Source: Parabacteroides sp. (GTDB lineage: Bacteria; Bacteroidota; Bacteroidia; Bacteroidales; Tannerellaceae). Taken from it: a stretch of DNA of 40,377 nt. Of this stretch, positions 22,900 through 30,995 are shown piece after piece (the first letter of the stretch is position 1; every line of letters starts with the position of its first letter). Where the stretch lies: assembly GCA_018054455.1 (NCBI GenBank), contig JAGPJL010000010.1:1-40377 (forward strand). Direction: 5' to 3'. The notes under the pieces are model-generated. The model was given only the letters and a program-made list of their open reading frames with translations. It ran no database searches and was not told the origin of the DNA. The position numbers and the translations under genes were made by a program.

Positions 22900-25242
22900 A
22901 TGCATAAAAACCTGGTAATAGTAGAATCTCCGGCTAAGGCTAAGACTATCGAGAAATTTCTTGGAAAAGATTTTAAGGTAATGTCAAGTTATGGTCATAT
23001 CCGTGATTTAAATCCTAAAGATTTCAGTATTGATATAGAAAATAACTACCTGCCGAAGTACATAGTACCTACGGATAAGAAGAAGTTGGTTTCCGAGTTA
23101 AAGAGTGAAGCCAAGAAAGCCGAACAGGTTTGGTTAGCGTCCGATGAGGACCGCGAGGGAGAGGCTATATCATGGCATTTGTATGAAGTATTAGGCCTAA
23201 AACCAGAAAATACGAAACGAATTGTTTTTCATGAAATTACTAAAACAGCAATTCTGCATGCTATTGAAACACCCCGTGAAATTAATCAGAATCTGGTAGA
23301 TGCCCAACAGGCCCGACGGGTTCTTGACCGTATCGTGGGTTTTGAGCTTTCGCCGGTTTTATGGCGTAAAGTGAAGCCTTCATTATCTGCTGGTCGTGTT
23401 CAATCTGTCACAGTACGTCTAATTGTTGAACGTGAAAGAGAAATTCATTCTTTTGTAAGTGAAGCCGCCTATCGTGTTATTGCCAATTTTATTTTGCCTG
23501 ATGGTACAACGGTTCTTAAGGCAGAACTAAATAAAAGGTTAAAAACGAAAGAAGAAGTGATTAGCTTACTGAATCTATGCAAAACAGCCTCCTTTCAGAT
23601 TGATGATATCGCAAAGAAACCGGTTAAAAAATCACCGGCAGCACCTTTTACAACGTCAACGCTTCAGCAAGAGGCTTCCCGAAAATTGGGTTACTCGGTT
23701 TCACAAACCATGATGATTGCTCAGAAGTTGTATGAATCAGGATTCATTACCTATATGCGTACCGACTCGTTTAATTTAAGTGATCTGGCTTTAGGCACTT
23801 CAAAAGAGGAGATTTTAAGCTCATACGGGGAGAAATATTATAAATTCCGTCAGTATCATACTAAAAGTAAAGGTGCTCAGGAGGCTCACGAAGCGATTCG
23901 TCCTACCTACGTCAATAAAGTTGATGCGGGAGGAACTGCCCAGGAAAAGAAGTTGTATGAACTGATTCGGAAAAGAACACTGGCGTCTCAGATGGCAGAT
24001 GCCGAGTTGGAACGAACAACTATTTCTGTTGGAATTTCAGGGCAAAAAGAGAAATTTGTTGCTACAGGCGAAGTAATTGTTTTTGACGGATTTCTGCAAG
24101 TCTATCGCGAAAGTCTGGACGATGAAAGCGAAAAGGAACAAGAAAATGGTCTCTTGCCAGCCGTTGAAATGAATGCAGTGCTTAACCTGGATGAAGTAAA
24201 AGCAACCGAACGGTTTACACAACGTCCACCTCGATATACAGAAGCAAGTTTGGTTCGCAGGCTTGAAGAACTGGGTATCGGTCGTCCATCTACGTATGCG
24301 CCTACCATTCAAACGGTACAAAACCGGCAATATGTTGTGAAAGGGGACAAGCCCGGCGAAGAAAGAAATTATACAGCTATAGCTCTGAAGAAAGGTAAGA
24401 TTACCGAGTCTTTGAAGAGCGAGATAGTGGGAGCCGACCGTAATAAGTTAATGCCAACTGATATTGGAATAGTGGTGAACGATTTCCTAATGGAATATTT
24501 CCCCAATATACTTGATTATAATTTTACAGCCAACGTAGAGAAAGAGTTCGACTCCATTGCAGATGGAGAAATGATTTGGACTAGCGTTATTGATAACTTT
24601 TATAAATTGTTCCATCCGATTGTAGAGGCTACAACGGCCATAAAAACTGAACATAAAGTTGGAGAAAGAGCACTTGGTATAGACCCCAAAAGCGGAAAGC
24701 CTGTTTTTGTTAAGATTGGCCGTTTCGGTCCGGTTGCTCAGATGGGGCAATCTTTTCCGGATGATAAAGAGGCTCCGAAACCTTCATTTGCCTCTTTGTT
24801 GAAAGAACAGTCCATAGAGACTATCACCCTCGACGAGGCAATAAAGCTTTTTGACCTACCCAGAACGATTGGTGAATTCGAAGAGAAAGAAATTGTAGCT
24901 GCAATTGGTCGTTTTGGACCTTTCCTTCGTCATGACGGTAAGTTTGTTACTATCCCAAAGGAGTTTAGCCCATACACAATTTCGCTGGAAGATTCGATTG
25001 AGCTTATAAAAAACAAACGTATTCAGGAAGAACAACGTTTTATAAAGTCTTTCGAAGAAGAACCGGAACTGCAGATACTGAATGGCCGCTTTGGAGCCTA
25101 TATAGCTTATAAAAAAAGCAATTATAAAATTCCGAAAGAAACAGAGCCAATTAGTCTTACATTCGAACAGTGTATGAAAATTATAGAAGATACACCAGAG
25201 AAGAAAACAACAAAGAAGCGTACCACACGCAAAAAAGCATAA
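22900..25242 (+). CDS. topA: DNA topoisomerase I
   Basis: The 780-residue type IA topoisomerase relaxes negative supercoils. The TOPRIM domain opens with LVIVESPAKAKTIEKFLG and contains the acidic ASDEDREGEAISWHL. SAGRVQSVTVRLI follows, and the active-site tyrosine is Y285 in FITYMRTDS. RPPRYTEASLVRRLEELGIGRPSTYAPTI is cut here to its core PPRYTEASLVRRLEELG, which marks domain IV. The C-terminus has repeated FGRFG-type units (GRFGPVAQMG, GRFGPFLRH, GRFGAYIAY) and a lysine-rich tail, and lacks the four-cysteine zinc fingers of the E. coli enzyme. That zinc-free layout is common in Bacteroidetes. It has its own promoter and a strong terminator shared with argS. Confidence 0.97.
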   Translation: MHKNLVIVESPAKAKTIEKFLGKDFKVMSSYGHIRDLNPKDFSIDIENNYLPKYIVPTDKKKLVSELKSEAKKAEQVWLASDEDREGEAISWHLYEVLGLKPENTKRIVFHEITKTAILHAIETPREINQNLVDAQQARRVLDRIVGFELSPVLWRKVKPSLSAGRVQSVTVRLIVEREREIHSFVSEAAYRVIANFILPDGTTVLKAELNKRLKTKEEVISLLNLCKTASFQIDDIAKKPVKKSPAAPFTTSTLQQEASRKLGYSVSQTMMIAQKLYESGFITYMRTDSFNLSDLALGTSKEEILSSYGEKYYKFRQYHTKSKGAQEAHEAIRPTYVNKVDAGGTAQEKKLYELIRKRTLASQMADAELERTTISVGISGQKEKFVATGEVIVFDGFLQVYRESLDDESEKEQENGLLPAVEMNAVLNLDEVKATERFTQRPPRYTEASLVRRLEELGIGRPSTYAPTIQTVQNRQYVVKGDKPGEERNYTAIALKKGKITESLKSEIVGADRNKLMPTDIGIVVNDFLMEYFPNILDYNFTANVEKEFDSIADGEMIWTSVIDNFYKLFHPIVEATTAIKTEHKVGERALGIDPKSGKPVFVKIGRFGPVAQMGQSFPDDKEAPKPSFASLLKEQSIETITLDEAIKLFDLPRTIGEFEEKEIVAAIGRFGPFLRHDGKFVTIPKEFSPYTISLEDSIELIKNKRIQEEQRFIKSFEEEPELQILNGRFGAYIAYKKSNYKIPKETEPISLTFEQCMKIIEDTPEKKTTKKRTTRKKA

Positions 25243-25288
25243 TAAACAAAAAGGGAGTCCAATATATTTGGACTCCCTTTTTGTTTAT
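25242..25288. terminator. bidirectional terminator between topA and argS
   Basis: A 21-bp perfect stem (25242-25262 with 25268-25288, loop TATAT) whose core is AAAAAGGGAGTCC/GGACTCCCTTTTT. A-run on the left and T-run on the right serve both convergent genes. Confidence 0.93.
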
Positions 25289-25300
25289 CAGTAATAAGGA

Positions 25301-27094
25301 TTACATCCTCTCCGGAACATCAATTCCCAGCAACGACATCCCCGATTTTACAACCTTGGCCACGTTGGAAGACAACACAAGTCGGAATGCTTTAACTTCA
25401 GAATTCTCTTCACGTAGAATAGAGAAGTCGTGGTAGAACTGGTTGTATTCCTTTACCAAATCGTAAATATAGTTGGCAACGATAGCCGGACTATATTCGC
25501 TACCCGCTTCTTTTATCACCGAAGCAAAGTCGGCTGTAAGCTGTATCAGTCCTTCTTCTTTTTCAGAAAGAGATATGTCTCCGGGAAGTTCTGCCGGTAG
25601 CACGATGCCTTGTTCGGCTGCTTTGCGTAATACAGAACAGATGCGTGCGTATGTATATTGAATGAAAGGTCCCGTATTTCCGTTAAAGTCGATTGACTCT
25701 TTGGGATTGAAGGTCATGTTTTTCCGGGGATCTACTTTCAGCATAAAATATTTCAGTGAACCGAGACCTACCATAGAAACAATCCGTTCAGCTTCGTCTG
25801 TAGTCAATCCATCAAGCTTACCCAGCTCCTGTGATATTTCACGCGCAGTCGAAACCATTTCTTCCATTAAATCGTCGGCATCAACCACTGTTCCTTCACG
25901 GCTCTTCATTTTGCCTTCGGGTAACTCAACCATTCCATAAGAGAAATGAACCAGTCCTTTTCCGAATTCAAAACCAAGCTTATCCAATAAAATAGAAAGA
26001 ACCTGGAAATGGTAGTTTTGTTCGTTACCTACCACATAAATCATTTTGTTGATAGGATAATCGTCGAAGCGAAGTTTGGCAGTACCAATATCCTGAGTCA
26101 TATATACCGAAGTGCCGTCTGCACGGAGTAGTAGTTTCTCATCCAGACCGTCTCCGGTTAGATCTGCCCAAACGGATCCGTCTTCCCGGCGATAGAAAAC
26201 TCCTTTCTCCAATCCTTCCAGTACTTTACCCTTTCCTTCGAGGTATGTTTGAGATTCGTAGTAAATCTTATCAAAGTTTACACCCATGCGCTTGTAAGTT
26301 TCGTCGAAGCCGGCATATACCCAGCTATTCATCATCGACCATAAAGCAACTACCTCTTTATCTCCTGCTTCCCATTTTAGCAACATTTCACGGGCTTCTG
26401 CCATCAAAGAAGACCGGGCTTCCGACTCTTCTTTTGTCAGTCCGTTTGATTGCAATTCAGCAAGCTCTTGTTTATATTTTTTATCAAATAAAACGTAAAA
26501 ATCCCCAATAAGATGATCCCCTTTTTTGCCCGCAGACTCGGGAGTAACCCCTTCGCCCCACTTTTGCCAGGCAAGCATTGACTTACAAATGTGGATTCCA
26601 CGGTCGTTTACAATATTTGTTTTAACTACCTTGTAACCATTGGCTTTCATTATCTCGGCAAGACTATAACCCAGAAGATTATTTCTTACATGTCCAAGGT
26701 GAAGCGGTTTGTTTGTATTTGGAGAAGAGTATTCAATCATTACCAACGGTGAAGTTTCCGTTATTTCTTTCTTTCCGAACTCAGGCTGTGCGTTGATTGT
26801 GTTAAGCAAATCAATCCAGCAAGAAGAAGAGATAGTAAGGTTCAAGAATCCCTTAATAACATTAAACGCAGCAATAGCCGGCTCTTTTTCAAGAAGATAT
26901 TCTCCCAAAGCCTGTGCAGTCTGTTCGGGCGACTTTCTCGAAATCTTTAAAAAAGGAAATACAACCAGGGTGAGATGCCCTTTAAATTCTTTCTTTGTTT
27001 TTCCTAACTGAATCTGAGTTGTTTCAATGTCTGCTCCGTAGAGTTCTTTTACTCCGGATACAATTGCACGTGTAATCTGTTGTTCGATGACCAT
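25301..27094 (-). CDS. argS: arginyl-tRNA synthetase
   Basis: The 597-residue class I synthetase charges tRNA-Arg. The N-terminal additional domain (about 1-110) is followed by the HIGH-type motif PLHLGHVRNN, the Rossmann core, and the KMSKS-equivalent GKMKSREGT. The C-terminal anticodon-binding helical domain ends SGMSLLGIDVPERM. The start is the ATG at 27094 (MVIEQQITRAI). A longer frame to 27184 would run through the -7 box and hup terminator and adds a cysteine-rich stretch absent from the family. Expression is driven from a TATCTTTG box on the minus strand (plus 27129-27136), and it ends at a shared terminator with topA. Confidence 0.96.
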   Translation of the reverse strand: MVIEQQITRAIVSGVKELYGADIETTQIQLGKTKKEFKGHLTLVVFPFLKISRKSPEQTAQALGEYLLEKEPAIAAFNVIKGFLNLTISSSCWIDLLNTINAQPEFGKKEITETSPLVMIEYSSPNTNKPLHLGHVRNNLLGYSLAEIMKANGYKVVKTNIVNDRGIHICKSMLAWQKWGEGVTPESAGKKGDHLIGDFYVLFDKKYKQELAELQSNGLTKEESEARSSLMAEAREMLLKWEAGDKEVVALWSMMNSWVYAGFDETYKRMGVNFDKIYYESQTYLEGKGKVLEGLEKGVFYRREDGSVWADLTGDGLDEKLLLRADGTSVYMTQDIGTAKLRFDDYPINKMIYVVGNEQNYHFQVLSILLDKLGFEFGKGLVHFSYGMVELPEGKMKSREGTVVDADDLMEEMVSTAREISQELGKLDGLTTDEAERIVSMVGLGSLKYFMLKVDPRKNMTFNPKESIDFNGNTGPFIQYTYARICSVLRKAAEQGIVLPAELPGDISLSEKEEGLIQLTADFASVIKEAGSEYSPAIVANYIYDLVKEYNQFYHDFSILREENSEVKAFRLVLSSNVAKVVKSGMSLLGIDVPERM

Positions 27095-27128
27095 ATTCTT
27101 CAGGCTATATGTTCGTTTTATTTTTGTG

Positions 27129-27136
27129 CAAAGATA
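27129..27136 (-). promoter_or_regulatory. -7 box of argS
   Basis: CAAAGATA on plus, TATCTTTG on minus, 34 bases upstream of the argS ATG at 27094 and just downstream of the hup terminator. Confidence 0.6.
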
Positions 27137-27155
27137 ACACTTTAAGCAGAGGTAT

Positions 27156-27190
27156 AAAAAAAAAGGATGCAATTCGTATTGCATCCTTTT
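27156..27190 (-). terminator. terminator after the HU gene
   Basis: GGATGCAAT (27165-27173) pairs with ATTGCATCC (27178-27186), loop of four, with an A-run on the left that is a T-run for the minus-strand HU transcript. T follows on the right too. Confidence 0.88.
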
Positions 27191-27208
27191 TTATGATAAA
27201 GAAATTTC

Positions 27209-27481
27209 TTACTTGATTTTGTCGGTTAGTTCTGCACCAGCCTTGAATTTTACAACCTTGCGGGCTGGAATGTCGATAACTTCTTTTGTCTTAGGGTTTA
27301 CACCTTTACGTGCAGCTTTTTCAGCTGTTGAGAAAGATCCGAAACCAAGAAGAGCAACTTTACCGCCTTCTTTCATTTCGTTAGAGATTGTTTGGATGAA
27401 AGCTTCTACTGCTTTCTTTGAGTCAACTTTGCTTAATCCCGATTGCTCAGAAACGGCATTAATAAATTCTGTTTTGTTCAT
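27209..27481 (-). CDS. hup: HU-family DNA-binding protein
   Basis: The 90-residue histone-like protein has all HU features: MNKTEFINAVSEQSGLSK at the N-terminal helices, KVALLGFGSFST at the start of the saddle, and the DNA-wrapping arm KGVNPKTKEVIDIPARKVVKFKA cut here to its core NPKTKEVIDIPARKVVKF. The arm has the conserved I-P-A tip whose proline intercalates into DNA. HU bends and compacts DNA as a dimer. Length is exact for the family. It has its own promoter with a leader of about 50 nt and its own terminator, so is monocistronic. Confidence 0.95.
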   Translation of the reverse strand: MNKTEFINAVSEQSGLSKVDSKKAVEAFIQTISNEMKEGGKVALLGFGSFSTAEKAARKGVNPKTKEVIDIPARKVVKFKAGAELTDKIK

Positions 27482-27535
27482 GATGGTTTGATAGTTAATA
27501 TATTAAACAATGGACCGATTGCTTATTGTCGGCTT

Positions 27536-27564
27536 CAAAGTTACTTTTATTTTAAATATAACAA
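27536..27564 (-). promoter_or_regulatory. HU gene promoter
   Basis: On the minus strand TAACTTTG (plus 27543-27536) and a TTTG-type -33 element (plus CAAA from 27562) are 18 bases apart. Confidence 0.65.
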
Positions 27565-27724
27565 AAGATTTATAAACTTTTTTTGACTTCTATGCCGATT
27601 TTACAGCGCGGATGGCCATTTTTTTTCGAAATTACGGGTATTAAAGGCCATTATCGTCAATGACTGACTTTCTAAAAATATGAAATAGGGCTATACTTAT
27701 GACTGTCCATATAGAAAATAATTT

Positions 27725-27732
27725 TACCTTTG
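27725..27732 (+). promoter_or_regulatory. -7 box of the rhomboid operon
   Basis: TACCTTTG, 16 bases before the ATG at 27749. The divergent HU promoter is about 160 bases away. Confidence 0.6.
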
Positions 27733-27748
27733 TCGTAAATATTCGCGT

Positions 27749-28471
27749 ATGATTAATCAAGGAGGATCAGGTTTCCTAAGCAGGATTCCGGTGGTAACGA
27801 AAAATATTATAATTATCAATCTGCTTTTCTGGATGGCAAGTATTGCATTGCCTAAGGTAGGGATTGATTTGATCAATATAGGAGGATTGCATTTTCCGTG
27901 GGCAACGGATTTTTATGCATTTCAGTTTTTTTCCTATATGTTTTTACATGACACAAGTTCGCTGGGACATGTCTTTTTTAACATGTTCGCTGTTTTTATG
28001 TTTGGACGTGTGCTTGAAAATGTTTGGGGGCCTAAACGGTTTTTGCTGTTCTATATAATCACGGGTCTTGGAGCTGCCGTTGTTCAGGAAGCTGTCTGGT
28101 TTTATAACCTGAAAGATTTGGTATTTGCTTCACAGGATTATGTAAACCTGAACGGTGTGGAGATTATTCACAAAAATGAGTATCTGAATTACTTTATAAC
28201 CATAGGAGCTTCCGGGTCTGTATTTGGTATATTGCTTGCATTCGGGATGCTGTTTCCCAATGTGCCTCTTTATTTAATGTTTATTCCTGTTCCTATTAAA
28301 GCAAAGTATTTCGTTGTCTTTTATGGACTAGCCGAATTATTCATGGGTGTGGCAAATTTTGGAGGAGACAATGTTGCTCATTTTGCTCATTTGGGTGGAA
28401 TGCTTTTTGGTTACTTCATGATTCGTTACTGGAGAAAGAAAGACAATGACAATGGACGATTTTATCTCTAA
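27749..28471 (+). CDS. rhomboid-family intramembrane serine protease (first)
   Basis: The 240-residue membrane protein has six or so hydrophobic helices. The catalytic serine is S155 in GASGSVFGIL and the histidine is H214 in AHLGGMLFGY, matching the Ser-His dyad of rhomboids. An L1-loop region with HVFFNMFAVFMFGRVLEN and the WGPKRF stretch is typical for the family. Rhomboids cut transmembrane helices of client proteins within the membrane. It is the first gene of a three-gene operon and overlaps the second rhomboid gene by 26 bases in a different frame. The substrate is unknown. Confidence 0.93.
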   Translation: MINQGGSGFLSRIPVVTKNIIIINLLFWMASIALPKVGIDLINIGGLHFPWATDFYAFQFFSYMFLHDTSSLGHVFFNMFAVFMFGRVLENVWGPKRFLLFYIITGLGAAVVQEAVWFYNLKDLVFASQDYVNLNGVEIIHKNEYLNYFITIGASGSVFGILLAFGMLFPNVPLYLMFIPVPIKAKYFVVFYGLAELFMGVANFGGDNVAHFAHLGGMLFGYFMIRYWRKKDNDNGRFYL

Positions 28472-29330
28472 ATTAAAGTATAATTTCAAGCAAGGGAATA
28501 TCCTTTCGAAACTTATATATATAAATGTAGGGCTTTTTCTTATAATCAGGCTTTTTGCGTTGATTTGTACTCTTTTTTCAATAGATGGAGGAGGGCTGCT
28601 CTTGTTTCTTCAGGTGCCTTCTTCTCCGGAACTTCTTTTGTATCGTCCGTGGACACTGATTACGTATATGTTCACGCATTTTGATTTTTTGCATATTTTA
28701 TTCAATATGCTTTGGCTATATTGGTTTGGTGGATTATTCCTTACTTTCTTTAGTGAACGTCAGCTGGGAGGTTTGTACCTGATCGGTGGTATAGCCGGAG
28801 CCTTATTGTATATTGTTTCCTATAATCTTTTTCCCTATTTTAGTGAAGCGGCTGCATATAGTACGCTAATGGGAGCATCTGCTTCGGTAATGGCCATTGT
28901 ATTTGCAGTCTCTTTCTACAAGAAGGATATGGAAATTTCTCTCTTTATCATTGGGAGAATCAAATTGATCTATTTGGCTTTATTTACCTTCGTGGTTGAT
29001 TTGCTGGCTATCACCTCAGACAATGCAGGTGGTCATATCGCTCATATCGGGGGTGCATTAGTAGGAATAGTATATGCCCTGCAGATAGTAAAAGGGAAAG
29101 ACCTTACAGTCCCATTGAACCGAATCATTGATTTCTTTGTTAATATAAGCCGACGCAAGCCTAAAATGAAAGTTACGCACCGTCGTACAGAAAATGACAG
29201 GGATTATAATGCAAGAAAGCAAAGCGAACAGGTGGTAATAGATGCGATACTGGATAAGCTAAAACGCTCAGGATACGAAAGTCTTTCTGAAAGTGAGAAA
29301 AAACAGTTGTTTGATGCAAGTAAAAAATAA
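28446..29330 (+). CDS. rhomboid-family intramembrane serine protease (second), with C-terminal tail
   Basis: The 294-residue membrane protein has HFDFLHILFNMLWLYWFGG (about residues 76-94), the serine motif GASASVMAI with S145, and the histidines H197 and H200 in GGHIAHIGGALVG. Here the serine motif is GASA rather than GASG. After the last helix there is a soluble cytoplasmic tail of about 80 residues, basic at first (RRKPKMKVTHRRTENDRDYN) and ending in a small helical segment (ILDKLKRSGYESLSESEKK), a tail often seen in Bacteroidetes rhomboids. Its start overlaps the first rhomboid gene. ATG at 28452 is an alternative start, two codons downstream. Confidence 0.92.
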   Translation: MTMDDFISKLKYNFKQGNILSKLIYINVGLFLIIRLFALICTLFSIDGGGLLLFLQVPSSPELLLYRPWTLITYMFTHFDFLHILFNMLWLYWFGGLFLTFFSERQLGGLYLIGGIAGALLYIVSYNLFPYFSEAAAYSTLMGASASVMAIVFAVSFYKKDMEISLFIIGRIKLIYLALFTFVVDLLAITSDNAGGHIAHIGGALVGIVYALQIVKGKDLTVPLNRIIDFFVNISRRKPKMKVTHRRTENDRDYNARKQSEQVVIDAILDKLKRSGYESLSESEKKQLFDASKK

Positions 29331-29339
29331 CCGGGTAGG

Positions 29340-30437
29340 ATGAAAACTTTCAAGTTGTTATTACATGTCCTTTTTGCAATAGGCCACGTTCTGGTTGTGT
29401 TGTTGTTCCTGGTGTCGGCTTTTTCTGACCGGATTTCACCAGAAAAGCATCTTATGTTTTCTTATATCGGACTTGCATTTCCTGTATTCATGTTTGCTAA
29501 TTTTTTATTTATACTTTATTGGCTGATTATTTCTAAATGGAAAACCGCCCTTGTCGGGGTTGTCGCTTTTATAATAGCCTGGGGGCCTGTTACCTCTTAT
29601 CTGCCTTTTCATAGCATGAGCGTTCCAGTACCTGAGGAGTCTTTGAAAGTGTTGACGTACAATGTGATGGGATTTGCCTATAAAAACCATACAGCCGATT
29701 CCCCGAACCGTATTATTGAATATATTGCAGACTCTGGAGCCGATATCGTTTGTATACAGGAATATTCTGTAAGTAAAGGAGGCAATAATCTAACGGCGAA
29801 AAGATTAAACCGTGCACTCAAAATGTATCCATTCCGTTCGGTAATAGAACTTAACTCCAACAAGTATCAGAGTGTTGGATTAGCCATATTTTCAAAATAT
29901 CCCATCGAACATAGTCGCCGAATTAAATATAAAAGCGCGTTCAATGGTTCAGCCATGCACGAAATCAATATCAAGGGCAAAAAAATTACGTTAGTAAATA
30001 ACCACCTCGAATCGTTTAAACTTACGATGGAAGACAGGTCTAAATATTCACAGATAATTGGAAATTTAGGTTCTGAGGCCTTGGTCGAACTAAAAGGAAC
30101 TTTGCAACAAAAGTTGGGAACAGCCTTTCAGATAAGGGCAGGTCAGGCCGAAAGCGTAGCTAAAGAAGTAAAAGAGGCTAACGGAGAGTATGTTCTGGTG
30201 TGCGGAGATTTTAATGATACTCCTATATCTTATGCCCACCGTACAATTCAGGGAGACCTTGTTGATGCATTCTCGGAATCGGGAAGGGGATTAGGAATCA
30301 GCTATAACCAAAATAAGTTCTGGTTTCGTATTGATAACATCCTTCATTCCTCCAATATAAAGTCTTACCGCTGTACGGTGGACAAAGTTCGTTATTCCGA
30401 CCACTATCCGATGTGGTGTTATATAACGTTTGAATAG
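29340..30437 (+). CDS. endonuclease/exonuclease/phosphatase-family membrane protein
   Basis: The 365-residue protein has three N-terminal hydrophobic helices (to about residue 85), then an extracytoplasmic EEP-fold domain. The motifs are in order: VLTYNVMGF, E141 in CIQEYS, H222 in NNHLES, D290 and N292 in GDFNDTP, and D354-H355 in YSDHYPM. These are the metal and catalytic residues of the DNase I/sphingomyelinase/inositol phosphatase superfamily, so it is probably an active phosphodiesterase outside the inner membrane. The substrate could be a nucleic acid or a phospholipid headgroup. It follows the second rhomboid gene by 9 bases; this order recurs in Bacteroidetes (from memory). Confidence 0.9.
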   Translation: MKTFKLLLHVLFAIGHVLVVLLFLVSAFSDRISPEKHLMFSYIGLAFPVFMFANFLFILYWLIISKWKTALVGVVAFIIAWGPVTSYLPFHSMSVPVPEESLKVLTYNVMGFAYKNHTADSPNRIIEYIADSGADIVCIQEYSVSKGGNNLTAKRLNRALKMYPFRSVIELNSNKYQSVGLAIFSKYPIEHSRRIKYKSAFNGSAMHEINIKGKKITLVNNHLESFKLTMEDRSKYSQIIGNLGSEALVELKGTLQQKLGTAFQIRAGQAESVAKEVKEANGEYVLVCGDFNDTPISYAHRTIQGDLVDAFSESGRGLGISYNQNKFWFRIDNILHSSNIKSYRCTVDKVRYSDHYPMWCYITFE

Positions 30438-30445
30438 TTTATTAT

Positions 30446-30985
30446 TTAATTTGCAGCATCAAAAACATCTGCAAATAGTGATTCAGCAAAGAAATAGGTT
30501 GCGTTGCAAAATAATAACGGGTCTTTGATTTCCGTAACTTTGTTCCCTTTTCCATTTCCGATAATTACATCTTCTGCCGGGTACGATTTCAGCTTTTTCT
30601 CATCTTCCGGATTGTATTGATAGGTGATGTCGGATAATTCAATCGTGTATCCCCCGTCTTTACAGTTAATTCTCATTTTGTATTTGAGAATGGTTTTATC
30701 CGTATCATTTAGCAGCAATTCTACTTTTGATCCAATAAAAATAGTCCCCTTGTTTTTATTGGCCGAAACACTCGAGATAAAAACATCTTTCCCATAGTTG
30801 TCTTTCGCCCATTTATGAATGGAATTGAAAAGATCGGTTTGGCTCGCTTCTTTTATCTCTATCTCATCACTATAGCAAACCTTACTGTTTTTAGTAGGCG
30901 CACACGATTCTACTGTCCCTTTGTGCCCCTGAGCAAGAACAAGTAACGGAAGCATCGCAAAAAGGAATAAAATTATTTTTTTCAT
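30446..30985 (-). CDS. secreted DUF4468-type protein
   Basis: The 179-residue protein has a signal peptide (MKKIILFLFAMLPLLVLAQG; cleavage after VLA) and one compact domain. That domain resembles the N-terminal part of its neighbour: both have a DEIEIK/VFSKII strand, a helix before WAKDNYG/WSANYYNG, and YKMRINCKDGGYTIELSDI against YLMRIVCQNQSCEIQMSGI. This is the DUF4468 (TBP-like) pattern, abundant in Bacteroidetes envelope proteins and of unknown function. The start at 30985 gives a clean signal peptide; the frame runs to 31012 only by a non-signal extension. It follows the larger gene by 10 bases. Confidence 0.8.
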   Translation of the reverse strand: MKKIILFLFAMLPLLVLAQGHKGTVESCAPTKNSKVCYSDEIEIKEASQTDLFNSIHKWAKDNYGKDVFISSVSANKNKGTIFIGSKVELLLNDTDKTILKYKMRINCKDGGYTIELSDITYQYNPEDEKKLKSYPAEDVIIGNGKGNKVTEIKDPLLFCNATYFFAESLFADVFDAAN

Positions 30986-30995
30986 ATGCTGTTTG

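Noticed and set aside
27095-27184. 30-residue N-terminal extension of argS
   Set aside because: It runs through the -7 box and the HU terminator hairpin and is absent from arginyl-tRNA synthetases.
27611-27651. ATGGCC/GGCCAT inverted repeat between HU and the rhomboid gene
   Set aside because: Only 6 bp with a 28-base gap; expected by chance in this length.
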